Positions 56,100 to 64,000 of a DNA stretch of 64,000 nucleotides are shown in pieces (the stretch's first letter is position 1; the number at the start of each line of letters is the position of its first letter). This stretch comes from Roseovarius aestuarii. Lineage in GTDB: Bacteria > Pseudomonadota > Alphaproteobacteria > Rhodobacterales > Rhodobacteraceae. The notes under the pieces were generated by a model. That model was not told the origin of the DNA. It did not search any database and worked only from the letters and a program-made list of their open reading frames with translations. The stretch is from positions 372,001 through 436,000 of the forward strand of contig NZ_JAIMIB010000001.1 of the NCBI RefSeq assembly GCF_019966515.1, read 5' to 3'. Made by a program: the position numbers and the translations under genes.

Positions 56100-56840
56100 T
56101 CAGGCTTTAAGTCGCCACTTATGAAGCCGGTCATAATGGGGCTTCATGCGTCGGTAAACCTGTTGGACCCGGGCCGGCGTTTCTTCGAGAGACACATATT
56201 TTCGCTTCTGCGGTTTAAGGCCGGTCGAATTCGCCAGATTGGCGTGGAACGATCCGCCATCCCACCAGCTATGCGCCGACGGATCCCCGCCCGGCTCCCA
56301 GCTAAGCGCGTCTGCAATAAACGGGATGTCCACGGCGCCGCAGAAAGCGCGGGTCAGATCATGGGGGTTTTCCAGCAGATCATCACTGTCGATCACCGGC
56401 GGGGCTGCGCCGTTCAGCGCCCAAAGCAGGTCAAAGAGCGCGCGCTGTTCAGGAAAGCCCACTTCGCCCTCGTGGAAATCTGGCCACTTGTGGTGCATCG
56501 ATGTGATGGTCTTGGCCGGGTCACGGATCAGGAAGGCGTGGGTGAAATGCGAAAGAAAGTCATCATCCCACATATGATTGATGTAATGCGGAAAATCTTT
56601 GAGAAAGACTGGGCCTTTCGCGGCGCGATCCTGGATACCCTGCCAGACGCTTTCCAGTGTCAGCCCAGGCGTCGTAACATCACCGGGATTGAACCGGTGC
56701 CAAAGCGGCTCCTCACCCTGATACCACGCCTCGCCGAAGGGTTCGTGCAGGCAATCCAGATCGCCGCGCTGGCGCATCATCCATTCAAACGCGGTCGAGG
56801 TAGAGCGGGGAACTGCCCAAAGAGCGATGATCTTATGCAT
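56100..56840 (-). CDS. Sulfotransferase-like protein
   Basis: A 246-residue protein with a P-loop-like AVPRSTSTAFEWMM segment of the sulfotransferase superfamily. FLIRDPAKTITSMHHKWPDF is the likely 3'-phosphate site. It is not close to the tandem pair at 49-50 kb. Between aldehyde dehydrogenase and an Asp/Glu-racemase-like gene. Acceptor unknown. Confidence 0.75.
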   Translation of the reverse strand: MHKIIALWAVPRSTSTAFEWMMRQRGDLDCLHEPFGEAWYQGEEPLWHRFNPGDVTTPGLTLESVWQGIQDRAAKGPVFLKDFPHYINHMWDDDFLSHFTHAFLIRDPAKTITSMHHKWPDFHEGEVGFPEQRALFDLLWALNGAAPPVIDSDDLLENPHDLTRAFCGAVDIPFIADALSWEPGGDPSAHSWWDGGSFHANLANSTGLKPQKRKYVSLEETPARVQQVYRRMKPHYDRLHKWRLKA

Positions 56841-56888
56841 GTTTGCCTCCGGCGGGAGTATATTAGGAAAGATGAAGCGGCGGGTTAG

Positions 56889-57707
56889 TCAAAGACTGTC
56901 CAGCAATCGGCCCTGCGATGAGGTTGGCGCGAGACCAAGCGACTTGAAGATGCGCCAATAAAGCGCGGTGTCATGGCCGATCACGGGCTTGTCCAGCTTG
57001 TCTTCGAGCATCCGGGTCAGTTGTAGAGGGCGTTGCGGCACGCCGTCCGAGCCAGATCGGAAATTGCACATGCCATTGATTAGATAGGCATCTGCCTCGG
57101 GTGCCCGCTCGGCCACATATTCAAAGCTCTTCAGCGCCAGATCGCCCTCGAACACCCAGCGGTGATCATTGACCTCTTCCTGACTGTCAAACCAGCCCTG
57201 ATCGTGGAAATTTCCCGCCCACAGCACGTCAAACCCGGCCTCTTTCAGAAAGTCGACCGTGCCTTGCCACCATTCCGGCCAGTGATAGGCAGCGTTGAGC
57301 GCGACTTTTTCGACGTTCATCGCCCGCAGCGCCTCGACCATTGCGTAGCCTGCCATATGGAAGCGTACTCCGTATTTTTCGGACAGGTTTTCGCAATGCT
57401 GGCGGATGCCTTCGACGCCCAGACCGCTGGCATGCACCCAATTCGAGCCCACCTGCCCCGCCGCGTCGACGCCATTGCGGGCCATGCAATGCACGAAATC
57501 CTCCATCATGCCGAAATTCTGCTTTCGCTGATCGAGACCGTGCGCATAGTCCGGCACATGCAGCATCCAGCCATGCACGCCCACGGTTTCCGGCGCCATA
57601 CGCAGAAAATCCGTTGGCCCGGCGCAATAATCAAATGGTGGGCAGGTGAAACCCACCTGATGCGGAAAGAGCTTGTGCTCTGGCCGCCATTCCTCTGGCA
57701 TCAACAT
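56889..57707 (-). CDS. Arylmalonate decarboxylase/maleate isomerase-like protein
   Basis: A 272-residue protein that appears to belong to the Asp/Glu racemase superfamily, AMDase/maleate isomerase branch. DAYLINGMCNFRSGS and the C-terminal KPVIGHDTALYWRIFKSLGL fit. Cys214 sits in the second catalytic position; the first position (segment VDAAGQVGSNWVHASG, near 80-95) has no Cys, as in AMDase. It overlaps the DsbA-like gene by seven bases. ATG 57707 has GGAG at good spacing. Decarboxylase or isomerase on an unknown diacid is likely. Confidence 0.65.
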   Translation of the reverse strand: MLMPEEWRPEHKLFPHQVGFTCPPFDYCAGPTDFLRMAPETVGVHGWMLHVPDYAHGLDQRKQNFGMMEDFVHCMARNGVDAAGQVGSNWVHASGLGVEGIRQHCENLSEKYGVRFHMAGYAMVEALRAMNVEKVALNAAYHWPEWWQGTVDFLKEAGFDVLWAGNFHDQGWFDSQEEVNDHRWVFEGDLALKSFEYVAERAPEADAYLINGMCNFRSGSDGVPQRPLQLTRMLEDKLDKPVIGHDTALYWRIFKSLGLAPTSSQGRLLDSL

Positions 57708-58354
57708 GGCAAATCTCCTTTGCTTCGCATCCGCCAGACCAGCTGGTCGTACCTGTCCTGGCCATAAAAGGGCTCATGGTCGTAGATCATCAGCGGCACG
57801 CCCCAATGACCTGATGCCAGCATGGCCTGCGCATTGGCCCCCAGATCGGCCTCTGCATCCTTCCAGGAGGTGGCGTCCGATACCACCTCCAGGTCCAGCC
57901 CGGCAGCCGACATTGCCGTGGCCAGATGATCACCCTTATCCCAGTTGGCGACCGATCCGTCCCACAACATACGGCCCACTTTATCGAGAAATTCCAGTGC
58001 TTTGCCCGCGCGTTCGGATCCGACATAGAGGCGATAGAGATATTCATTCAGCGGCTGATTTTCTTCTGCCAGCCAGAGCGATTCGGGCTTAAAAGAAATG
58101 GGCGACGGATCGGGGTACGCGTAGGGTAAATCCAGATAGGCGGCCGTGCGCGCGGTATCGGTTTCAAAGTAGCGATGCTCCAGCCTGTCGCGATTTTTGT
58201 AGCGTTCCGGCAGTCTGATCACGCCGCCCAGAACCGGGCGGATGACAACACGAACCCGCCTCTCCCGCAGTCCGATCAGCCGGTCGAGCAGGAAGTAGCA
58301 GTAATCGCTTTGCAGCGAATAAAAAACCTCGACCTGTGCGGCCTCATCTGCCAT
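57701..58354 (-). CDS. DsbA-like / 2-hydroxychromene-2-carboxylate isomerase family protein
   Basis: A 217-residue thioredoxin-fold protein, VEVFYSLQSDYCYFLLDRL at the N-terminus, resembling the HCCA isomerase branch of the DsbA family. There is no CxxC; Cys is present as a single DYCYF. Such enzymes use glutathione to isomerise ring-cleavage products. It overlaps the Rieske gene by 11 bases. Confidence 0.75.
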   Translation of the reverse strand: MADEAAQVEVFYSLQSDYCYFLLDRLIGLRERRVRVVIRPVLGGVIRLPERYKNRDRLEHRYFETDTARTAAYLDLPYAYPDPSPISFKPESLWLAEENQPLNEYLYRLYVGSERAGKALEFLDKVGRMLWDGSVANWDKGDHLATAMSAAGLDLEVVSDATSWKDAEADLGANAQAMLASGHWGVPLMIYDHEPFYGQDRYDQLVWRMRSKGDLPC

Positions 58355-59426
58355 CCACCGCCTCCCGCATCCAACGTTGCAGATGCATCACCGAGTGTTC
58401 GGAATTCACTCCGCATTTTGGGTCGAGCACCAGCGGGCCGGGTTTGTAACCTCTTGATTTCAAACCGCGTTGGACGGATTCGACCAGGTGGATATCCTCC
58501 TCGACCGTGGTGGCACGATCCTGTACCGCCATCTGGCGGACGGTCTCATTCTCTTCACCACCCACCGAATACCAGCCACGCCAGACTACCACGTGATCGG
58601 CGTCAACCGCACGCCAGTGATAGGTGTTGAGCAGATTGCCAGGATAGACTTGGAAGCTGAACATCGGCCAGAGGAACCAGCTTGAATATTCCTCATTATG
58701 GGCGAACCCGGAGTTGATGTCGTAAGTCATCTGGTCCAGAGCATTGCAATCGGTGGTGTGACGCAGGCAATAGCCCTGCGGCTGGATATCGTAGGTTTCA
58801 GGCTTGATCACCCCGGTGGAGAAGGTCGGGTGGTTGAGACTGCAATGATAGCATTCCGAATAGTTCTCGACCGAGACCTTCCAGTTACAGTGTTCCGGTA
58901 TTTCGACCCATTCCAGCGGCCTGAGATCGGCCCAGTTGGGCACAAAATCTTCCAGTTCGGCACGGGCATTCGGGAACCATGTGTCCATCGGGTCCGCATC
59001 AGGATCAAGATTGACGAAGATAAAGCCGAGGAAGATTTCCGTACGCACTGATGTGAGGCAAATGCCTGATTTATCAAAACCTTCGACCGCGTTGATGTTC
59101 GGCCCCGCGCGTAATTCTCCGGTCAGCTCATAGGTCCAGGCGTGATAGGGGCAGACCACGACGCGGGTGCTCCCGCTGCCCTGCACAAGCTGATGGGCGC
59201 GGTGCTGGCAGACATTGTAGAAGGTGCGGACCTCACCGTCGCGGCCACGCACGCAAAACAGGCTTTCGCCGCCCAGATCGACGGTGAAATAGTCGCCCGG
59301 CTTTTCAAGCAGGCTGGCATGGCCGGCGAATTGCCATGTGCAGGCCAGCAGACCGGCGCGCTCGGCCTCGAACACTGCCGGGTCGGTATAGTAGCGCGCA
59401 TCGAGCGAACGGATGGGTGCGCTCAT
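58344..59426 (-). CDS. Rieske [2Fe-2S] ring-hydroxylating-type oxygenase, alpha subunit
   Basis: A 360-residue oxygenase. The Rieske site is C73-x-H75...C92-x2-H95. The iron site has ENYSECYHCSLNHP, with H194 and H199. The length and motif order fit the GbcA/CntA/Stc2 group, which N-demethylates or hydroxylates quaternary ammonium compounds such as glycine betaine, carnitine and stachydrine. No reductase gene is in the window; one may lie beyond the right edge. It overlaps the RpiR regulator by four bases. Confidence 0.88.
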   Translation of the reverse strand: MSAPIRSLDARYYTDPAVFEAERAGLLACTWQFAGHASLLEKPGDYFTVDLGGESLFCVRGRDGEVRTFYNVCQHRAHQLVQGSGSTRVVVCPYHAWTYELTGELRAGPNINAVEGFDKSGICLTSVRTEIFLGFIFVNLDPDADPMDTWFPNARAELEDFVPNWADLRPLEWVEIPEHCNWKVSVENYSECYHCSLNHPTFSTGVIKPETYDIQPQGYCLRHTTDCNALDQMTYDINSGFAHNEEYSSWFLWPMFSFQVYPGNLLNTYHWRAVDADHVVVWRGWYSVGGEENETVRQMAVQDRATTVEEDIHLVESVQRGLKSRGYKPGPLVLDPKCGVNSEHSVMHLQRWMREAVDGR

Positions 59427-60310
59427 CGAGGCTCCTCCTGATAGATGCCCAACTGGTGGCGGCGCTTGTGAAATGTCTCGACCCGTTCGACGATTTCCTC
59501 GCTGGAGACGGCAATGACGAAACTGAGCAGTGTTTCGAGCAGGGCAATGGTCGAGACCGAGGATGGAAAGAACTGCGGTGTGTCGGCGGCGACGACAAAG
59601 CCGTGCTGCGCGCCGAGGATGATCGGGCTGACGGGGCTGTCGGAGATGGCGACCACCTTGACCCCCTGTTCGCGCGCGATGCGCACCGCGTCGATCACCT
59701 CGGATCTATAGGGGTTGCAGGTGATGGCGATCAGCACATCGCGATTGTCGGCCCAGGCCAGATCGTCCGTCGCCACCGACCCGGCGCGCGGGATGGTGTG
59801 GAACCGGGTCATGCCGGTCGAGGCGAGATAGGTGAAGTTGCGGGCATTGGCGTTGTTGACGCCCACCCCCATCACAAAGACCTGCCGGCAGTTCCAGATG
59901 GCGTCCGCCGCCGATTTCAATGCCTCGGCACTGATCCCGGCGAAGGTTTCCTCGATATTGCTGATCGCGGCGGCGACCTGATCAGCGTAGAGCCCGCCCA
60001 GATCACCCGAGCGGCGCACTTCCTGTAGCCATCGCACCCGGTCCGGGTAACTGACCTGCCCGCGCCTGATCGCCTCGCGGAAGGGTTCGCGGAAATCATC
60101 GTAACCTTCGAACCCCACCTGCCGGGCCATGCGCACGAAGGTGTTGGGCTTGACGCGGGCCGCCTCGGCAATTTCGCGCACGGTCGACACGCCCACATCG
60201 CGCGGGTTCTCCAACACGTAGCGCGCGGCCTTCTGTGCCTCGGGCGTCAGCGCCGACCACTCTTCGGTCAGGCGCTCCAGCACGGTTGATTGTACATTTG
60301 TATCATTCAT
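59423..60310 (-). CDS. MurR/RpiR-family transcriptional regulator
   Basis: A regulator of about 295 residues. The N-terminal RpiR helix-turn-helix covers TVREIAEAARVKPNTFVRMAR, and a SIS sugar-binding domain starts near 125 (CRQVFVMGVGVNNANARNF). It is in the middle of the cluster and divergent from the FAD/GcvT dehydrogenase, so it probably controls both arms. I choose ATG 60310; the frame continues to 60397 without support. Confidence 0.9.
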   Translation of the reverse strand: MNDTNVQSTVLERLTEEWSALTPEAQKAARYVLENPRDVGVSTVREIAEAARVKPNTFVRMARQVGFEGYDDFREPFREAIRRGQVSYPDRVRWLQEVRRSGDLGGLYADQVAAAISNIEETFAGISAEALKSAADAIWNCRQVFVMGVGVNNANARNFTYLASTGMTRFHTIPRAGSVATDDLAWADNRDVLIAITCNPYRSEVIDAVRIAREQGVKVVAISDSPVSPIILGAQHGFVVAADTPQFFPSSVSTIALLETLLSFVIAVSSEEIVERVETFHKRRHQLGIYQEEPR

Positions 60311-60331
60311 GATTGACGATGGTACATATGT
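60292..60331. promoter_or_regulatory. Direct repeats at the RpiR start, candidate operator
   Basis: GTACATTTGT (60292-60301) and GTACATATGT (60322-60331) are near-identical direct repeats 30 bp apart, about three helical turns. They flank the RpiR ATG at 60310 and lie in the shared 5' region with the divergent dehydrogenase gene. This fits self-control by the regulator. Confidence 0.45.
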
Positions 60332-60381
60332 GCGATTAGCCTGTCGAGGAAAAATTCGACTCGGATCACAGGAAATTCGAC

Positions 60382-62844
60382 ATGTCCGACACACCATTCC
60401 CCAGCAGCGCCCGCGTAGTCATCGTCGGCGGTGGCGTCATGGGGGTGGGGCTGGCTTATCACCTTGCGCATGAGGGCTGGGGACCGGAGGTGGTGCTGTT
60501 GGAAAAGGCAGAGCTGACCAGCGGGTCGACCTGGCATGCGGCGGGGCAGATCACCCATTCGACCAGTTCCTTCGGCCTGGGCAAATGCGTCGATTACAAT
60601 ATCGGGCTTTATGCCGGAGGGCTGAAGGCCGAGACCGGACAGGCGGTGACCTGGCATGGCTGCGGATCATTCCGGCTGGCCTATACGACGGACGAGATGG
60701 ACTGGCTGCGGCATACACTTTCCGTCGGACGCTCGCTGGGGTTCAACATCGAGCTGGTGGGCAAAGACCGGATTGCCGAACTGCATCCGTTCTACAATCT
60801 CGACGGTGTGCTGGGCGCGCTTCACACGCCCGATGACGGCCATGTGGACCCCTCAGGCGTGACCATGGCGATGGCTGCCGGGGCGCGGAAACTGGGCGTA
60901 CGGGTCATCCGCCGTTGCCGGGCGACGAACATAACGCAGGCCCCGACCGGCGAGTGGCATGTCGAGACCGATGAGGGCACGATCACCTGCGAACACGTGG
61001 TCAATGCAGGCGGCACCTATGCCCGGCAGATGGGCGAATGGTCCGGTCTGCAATTGCCGATGACCTCAATGACGCATCATTATTTTGTTACCGAAAATGT
61101 TCCTGAATTCAAAAATTTGGAGCGTGAACTTCCAGTGATACGTGATGACAGGCTGGTGTCTGGTTACATCCGGATGGAGCAGCAGCGCGGACTCATCGGC
61201 ATCTACGAGAAAGAAAACCCCAACACCGTCTGGGAGGATCACTGCCCCTGGGAGGCCGAGAACGAGCTTTTTGCTGCTGATTACGACCGCATCATGCCCT
61301 GGCTGGAAAACGCGATGAGCCGGATGCCGATCTTTGCCGAGCTTGGCATTACCCGCGAAGTGCATGGCGCGATCAGCCACCCGCCGGATGGCAACCCGCT
61401 GATCGGCCCGGCACCGGGTGTGCGCAATTACTGGTGCTGCTGCGGTACCCAGATCGGCATCGGCTGGGGCCCCGGCCTGACCCGCGAACTGGCGCGCTGG
61501 ATGGTGCATGGCACGGCCGATATTTCGATGCGCGACTATGACCCGCGCCGCTTTGGAAGATACGCGAAGAAAGACTGGCAAGTAATTAAGGCAAAAGAAG
61601 ACTATTGCCTGCGGCACGAAATTCCCTTTCCGCATTTCAACCGCCTCGCAGGGCGCCCGATCAAGACGTCAGGCATCTATGAAACGCTCAAGGACAAGGG
61701 TGCGGTGCATGAAGAGGTCTATGGCTGGGAGCGACCCCGCTGGTTTGCCCGCGACGACGTAGAACAGCGCGACCATTATTCCTTTCGCCGCACGTCGGTG
61801 CATGACATCGTGGCCGGGGAATGCCGCGCCATCCGCGAGACGGCGGGGGTCATGGACATCTCCTCCTTCGCCAAGATCGAGATTGCAGGCGCGGATGCGG
61901 CAACCTTCCTAGATGGGATGGTTGCCAATCGCCTGCCGTCCAAGGACGGCCGCATCATCCTGACCCACCTGCTCAATCACAGAGGACGTATTGAGGCTGA
62001 GGTTACAATCGTCCGACTGGCGGAGAATTGGTTCTACCTCACCTGCGCCGCCTTCTTTGAGCAGCGGGTCATGGACTGGCTCACCCGGCATATTCCTGAA
62101 GGCTCAGACGTAACCCTGCACAACCAGTCGTCTGAGTACGGCGCGCTGGCGCTACAGGGCCCGAACGCACGTGACATCCTGCGCCAACTGACCGAAACGG
62201 ACCTGTCCAACGCCGCCTTCCCGTGGTTGACCTCGCAGGACATCGCCTTGGCGGGACAATCGGTGCAGGCGATGCGTATGTCTTACGCCGGTGAACTGGG
62301 CTGGGAAATGCACATGCCGATGGCGCATCTGGCGCCGGTCTACACGGCACTTTGCCAAGCGGGCGTGGCGCATGGTTTGACCGACACCGGATCATTCGCA
62401 ATGAATACCCTGAGGATGGAAAAGATGTTCAAGGGTGCGGGCGAATTGACCAATGAGGTCACGCTGCCCGAAGCTGATGTGATGCGTTTCGCCCGGCTCG
62501 ACAAGGAGTATCTGGGGGTCGAGGCAACCCGCAAAAGCGCCGCGCAGGCCGAGGACGGTATGATGCCGTGGGTCTGTTCCTATCTTGAGATTGAGCCCGA
62601 CGGTATCAACGACGGCCACGGCGGAGAAGCGGTATTGCTGGCTGGCAAGGTCGTCGGATCGACAGCTTCTGTCGCCTATGGGCATACAATCGGCAAGATC
62701 CTGGCCTTTGCTTATGTCAGACCCCACGCCAACGTGGCAGGCACGGAAATCGACGTGGTGATCGCGGGTGAGCCGCGCAAAGGGCGCATCCTGACCGCCC
62801 CCGCCTATGACCCCGAAAGCCACAGACCAAGGACGGACGGATGA
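60382..62844 (+). CDS. FAD-dependent oxidoreductase / GcvT family (dimethylglycine dehydrogenase-like), second paralogue
   Basis: An 820-residue paralogue of the gene at 17941. FAD motif VVIVGGGVMGVGLAYHLA (12-29), covalent-flavin His52 in GSTWHAAG, and a C-terminal GcvT folate domain from about 450. It would demethylate an N-methylated intermediate. Its position, opposite the Rieske oxygenase across the RpiR gene, suggests it acts in the same pathway. It overlaps the alcohol dehydrogenase-like gene by four bases. Confidence 0.88.
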   Translation: MSDTPFPSSARVVIVGGGVMGVGLAYHLAHEGWGPEVVLLEKAELTSGSTWHAAGQITHSTSSFGLGKCVDYNIGLYAGGLKAETGQAVTWHGCGSFRLAYTTDEMDWLRHTLSVGRSLGFNIELVGKDRIAELHPFYNLDGVLGALHTPDDGHVDPSGVTMAMAAGARKLGVRVIRRCRATNITQAPTGEWHVETDEGTITCEHVVNAGGTYARQMGEWSGLQLPMTSMTHHYFVTENVPEFKNLERELPVIRDDRLVSGYIRMEQQRGLIGIYEKENPNTVWEDHCPWEAENELFAADYDRIMPWLENAMSRMPIFAELGITREVHGAISHPPDGNPLIGPAPGVRNYWCCCGTQIGIGWGPGLTRELARWMVHGTADISMRDYDPRRFGRYAKKDWQVIKAKEDYCLRHEIPFPHFNRLAGRPIKTSGIYETLKDKGAVHEEVYGWERPRWFARDDVEQRDHYSFRRTSVHDIVAGECRAIRETAGVMDISSFAKIEIAGADAATFLDGMVANRLPSKDGRIILTHLLNHRGRIEAEVTIVRLAENWFYLTCAAFFEQRVMDWLTRHIPEGSDVTLHNQSSEYGALALQGPNARDILRQLTETDLSNAAFPWLTSQDIALAGQSVQAMRMSYAGELGWEMHMPMAHLAPVYTALCQAGVAHGLTDTGSFAMNTLRMEKMFKGAGELTNEVTLPEADVMRFARLDKEYLGVEATRKSAAQAEDGMMPWVCSYLEIEPDGINDGHGGEAVLLAGKVVGSTASVAYGHTIGKILAFAYVRPHANVAGTEIDVVIAGEPRKGRILTAPAYDPESHRPRTDG

Positions 62845-63926
62845 CAGAACTTCCCAAGACAATGCAGGCGATGGTGCTGACCGGCCATGGCGATCTGGAT
62901 GCTTATGAATGGCACGAAGACTGGCCGATGCCCGAGGTTGGCGCGGATGACGTGCTGATCCGGGTCGGCGCCTGCGGGTTGAACAACACTGACGTCAACA
63001 CCCGCTCGGGCTGGTATTCCAAAGCTGTCGAAGATGCGACCACCGGCGGGGCGTTCGCAGCGGCCGATGACCATGATCCGACCTGGGGCGGCAGACCTTT
63101 GACCTTCCCGCGCATTCAGGGGGCGGACCCGGTCGGGCGTGTTGTGGCGGTCGGGGCCAATGCCGACCAGAGCCTTTTGGACAAGCGGGTGATGATCGAT
63201 GGCTGGCAGCGCGACTGGTCCGATCCGGACAACATGGACAAGACCGGTTATTTCGGCTCCGAGCGTGATGGCGGTTATGCGCAATATGTCAGTGCCGATC
63301 GGCGCGACGTGGCTGTGGTAGAAAGCGACCTCAGCGATGCCGAACTGGCCACGTTTCAGTGCAGTTACACTACCGCCGAGGGTATGCTGGTGCGCACCAA
63401 CGTTGGCGCGGACGACACGGTTCTGATCACCGGCGCGTCCGGGGGTGTGGGCGGCGCGCTTATTCAACTGGCCAAACGCCGGGGCGCGAGAGTCATTGCG
63501 CTGGCGTCAGAGTCGAAACATGCGGATGTGTCACTCTCCGGTCCGGACAGGATATTGCCCCGCGCGCCTGCGAACCTGCGCACCGCTCTGGGAGATGAGA
63601 AGATCACTGTTGTCGCCGATATCGTCGGGGGCGACTATTGGCCGACGCTGATCGACATCCTTGAACGCGGCGGGCGCTATGTCTGCTCCGGCGCCATCGC
63701 CGGCCCCATGGTCGAGCTGGATCTGCGCACCTTCTATCTGCGCGATCTGACCTTCAGCGGCTCGACCATCCTGCCCCAGCATGTGTTCCGCGACGTGGTG
63801 AGCTATATCGAACGCGGCGAGATCAAGCCGATGCTGGCCGCGACCTATCCTTTGAAAGACCTGCGAGAGGCACAGGCCGCGTTCATCGAAAAACGCCATA
63901 CCGGCAACATCGTGGTCCTGCCGTGA
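62841..63926 (+). CDS. Zinc-type alcohol dehydrogenase-like MDR protein
   Basis: A 361-residue medium-chain oxidoreductase. GroES-like part with GADDVLIRVGACGLNNTDVN, a TGASGGVGGALIQLAKRRGA nucleotide loop, and the GSTILPQHVFRDVV segment near the C-terminus. The zinc-ligand Cys is not clear. It is sandwiched by overlapping starts, four bases each side. Substrate unknown. Confidence 0.86.
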   Translation: MTELPKTMQAMVLTGHGDLDAYEWHEDWPMPEVGADDVLIRVGACGLNNTDVNTRSGWYSKAVEDATTGGAFAAADDHDPTWGGRPLTFPRIQGADPVGRVVAVGANADQSLLDKRVMIDGWQRDWSDPDNMDKTGYFGSERDGGYAQYVSADRRDVAVVESDLSDAELATFQCSYTTAEGMLVRTNVGADDTVLITGASGGVGGALIQLAKRRGARVIALASESKHADVSLSGPDRILPRAPANLRTALGDEKITVVADIVGGDYWPTLIDILERGGRYVCSGAIAGPMVELDLRTFYLRDLTFSGSTILPQHVFRDVVSYIERGEIKPMLAATYPLKDLREAQAAFIEKRHTGNIVVLP

Positions 63927-64000
63927 CGCGCGCCGTCTGGGATACGCTTCTGGACGCGGCGCGTGAGACCCATCAAGACCACGCGCAGCTCTCGGAATTC
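63923..64000 (+). CDS. Truncated gene at the right edge
   Basis: A GTG at 63923 overlaps the upstream TGA by four bases and opens a frame to the window edge (26 codons, VTRAVWDTLLDAARETHQ...). Its opening is reminiscent of AMP-binding (acyl-CoA synthetase-like) enzymes, but too little remains to be sure. It continues the dehydrogenase operon. Confidence 0.4.
   Translation, partial: MTRAVWDTLLDAARETHQDHAQLSEF

Noticed and set aside
63995-64000. GAATTC exactly at the window end
   Set aside because: The window is a fixed-length slice; an EcoRI site at its edge is most simply chance.

Overview
The window looks like chromosome from a marine alphaproteobacterium of the Roseobacter group (Rhodobacteraceae). 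The signs are a soxBDAG sarcosine oxidase operon, several FAD/GcvT-type dimethylglycine dehydrogenase paralogues, a VPLPA-CTERM secreted protein, the irr-fabA-fabB-fabI block, ccmI next to ruvX, and a small locus resembling the head-spike genes of the rhodobacterial gene transfer agent (GTA). Most of the DNA is GC-rich with the dense, overlapping operons usual for the group. A few segments are visibly AT-richer: about 100-330, 29.1-29.9 kb, 45-48 kb and the porin region.

Layout. 0.5-6.6 kb: a copper chaperone, a very large kinase/M23 peptidase/aminotransferase fusion, urate hydroxylase PuuD and a divergent LysR regulator. 6.6-12.3 kb: soxB, a small membrane protein, soxD, soxA and soxG, encoding heterotetrameric sarcosine oxidase. 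12.5-17.9 kb: ccmI, ruvX, a DUF1289 protein, a VPLPA-CTERM protein, a PhyH-like oxygenase, a TauE/SafE exporter and dusA. 17.9-21.5 kb: a dimethylglycine/sarcosine dehydrogenase paralogue with a divergent LysR gene. 21.5-28.1 kb: a BMP-type (nucleoside-like) ABC transporter followed by a 2OG-Fe(II) oxygenase and a ribokinase-like kinase. 28.1-34.8 kb: a CAP-domain protein, an interrupted zinc-ribbon/deoxyribosyltransferase-like gene coupled to thyX, glyoxalase I, two DUF1194 genes, a MarR regulator and a DUF4262 protein. 34.8-40.1 kb: fabI, fabB, fabA, irr, an oxidoreductase, a small secreted protein and an FKBP isomerase. 40.3-44.8 kb: five genes in one overlapping chain (HAD dehalogenase, hydrolase, threonine dehydratase-like enzyme, EEP phosphatase, pcaD-like hydrolase). 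44.8-47.8 kb: four phage/GTA spike-type genes. 48.3-54.5 kb: a lipoprotein, two tandem sulfotransferases, a porin, a BKACE enzyme, a carboxymuconolactone decarboxylase-like protein and PPK2. 54.6-64 kb: a catabolic cluster around an RpiR regulator (aldehyde dehydrogenase, sulfotransferase-like protein, Asp/Glu-racemase-superfamily enzyme, DsbA-like isomerase and Rieske oxygenase on one strand; a second FAD/GcvT dehydrogenase, an alcohol dehydrogenase-like enzyme and one truncated gene on the other).

Together the genes point to an organism that lives on methylated amines and related small nitrogen compounds. Rieske-type N-demethylation, DMGDH-like demethylation to the folate pool and sarcosine oxidase are successive steps of glycine-betaine-like catabolism, and PuuD plus the BMP transporter suggest purine or nucleoside use. 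The least familiar parts are the 54.6-64 kb cluster, whose substrate I cannot name, the stop-interrupted gene beside thyX, and the isolated GTA-like spike locus. I saw no CRISPR array, rRNA, tRNA, transposase or integrase.
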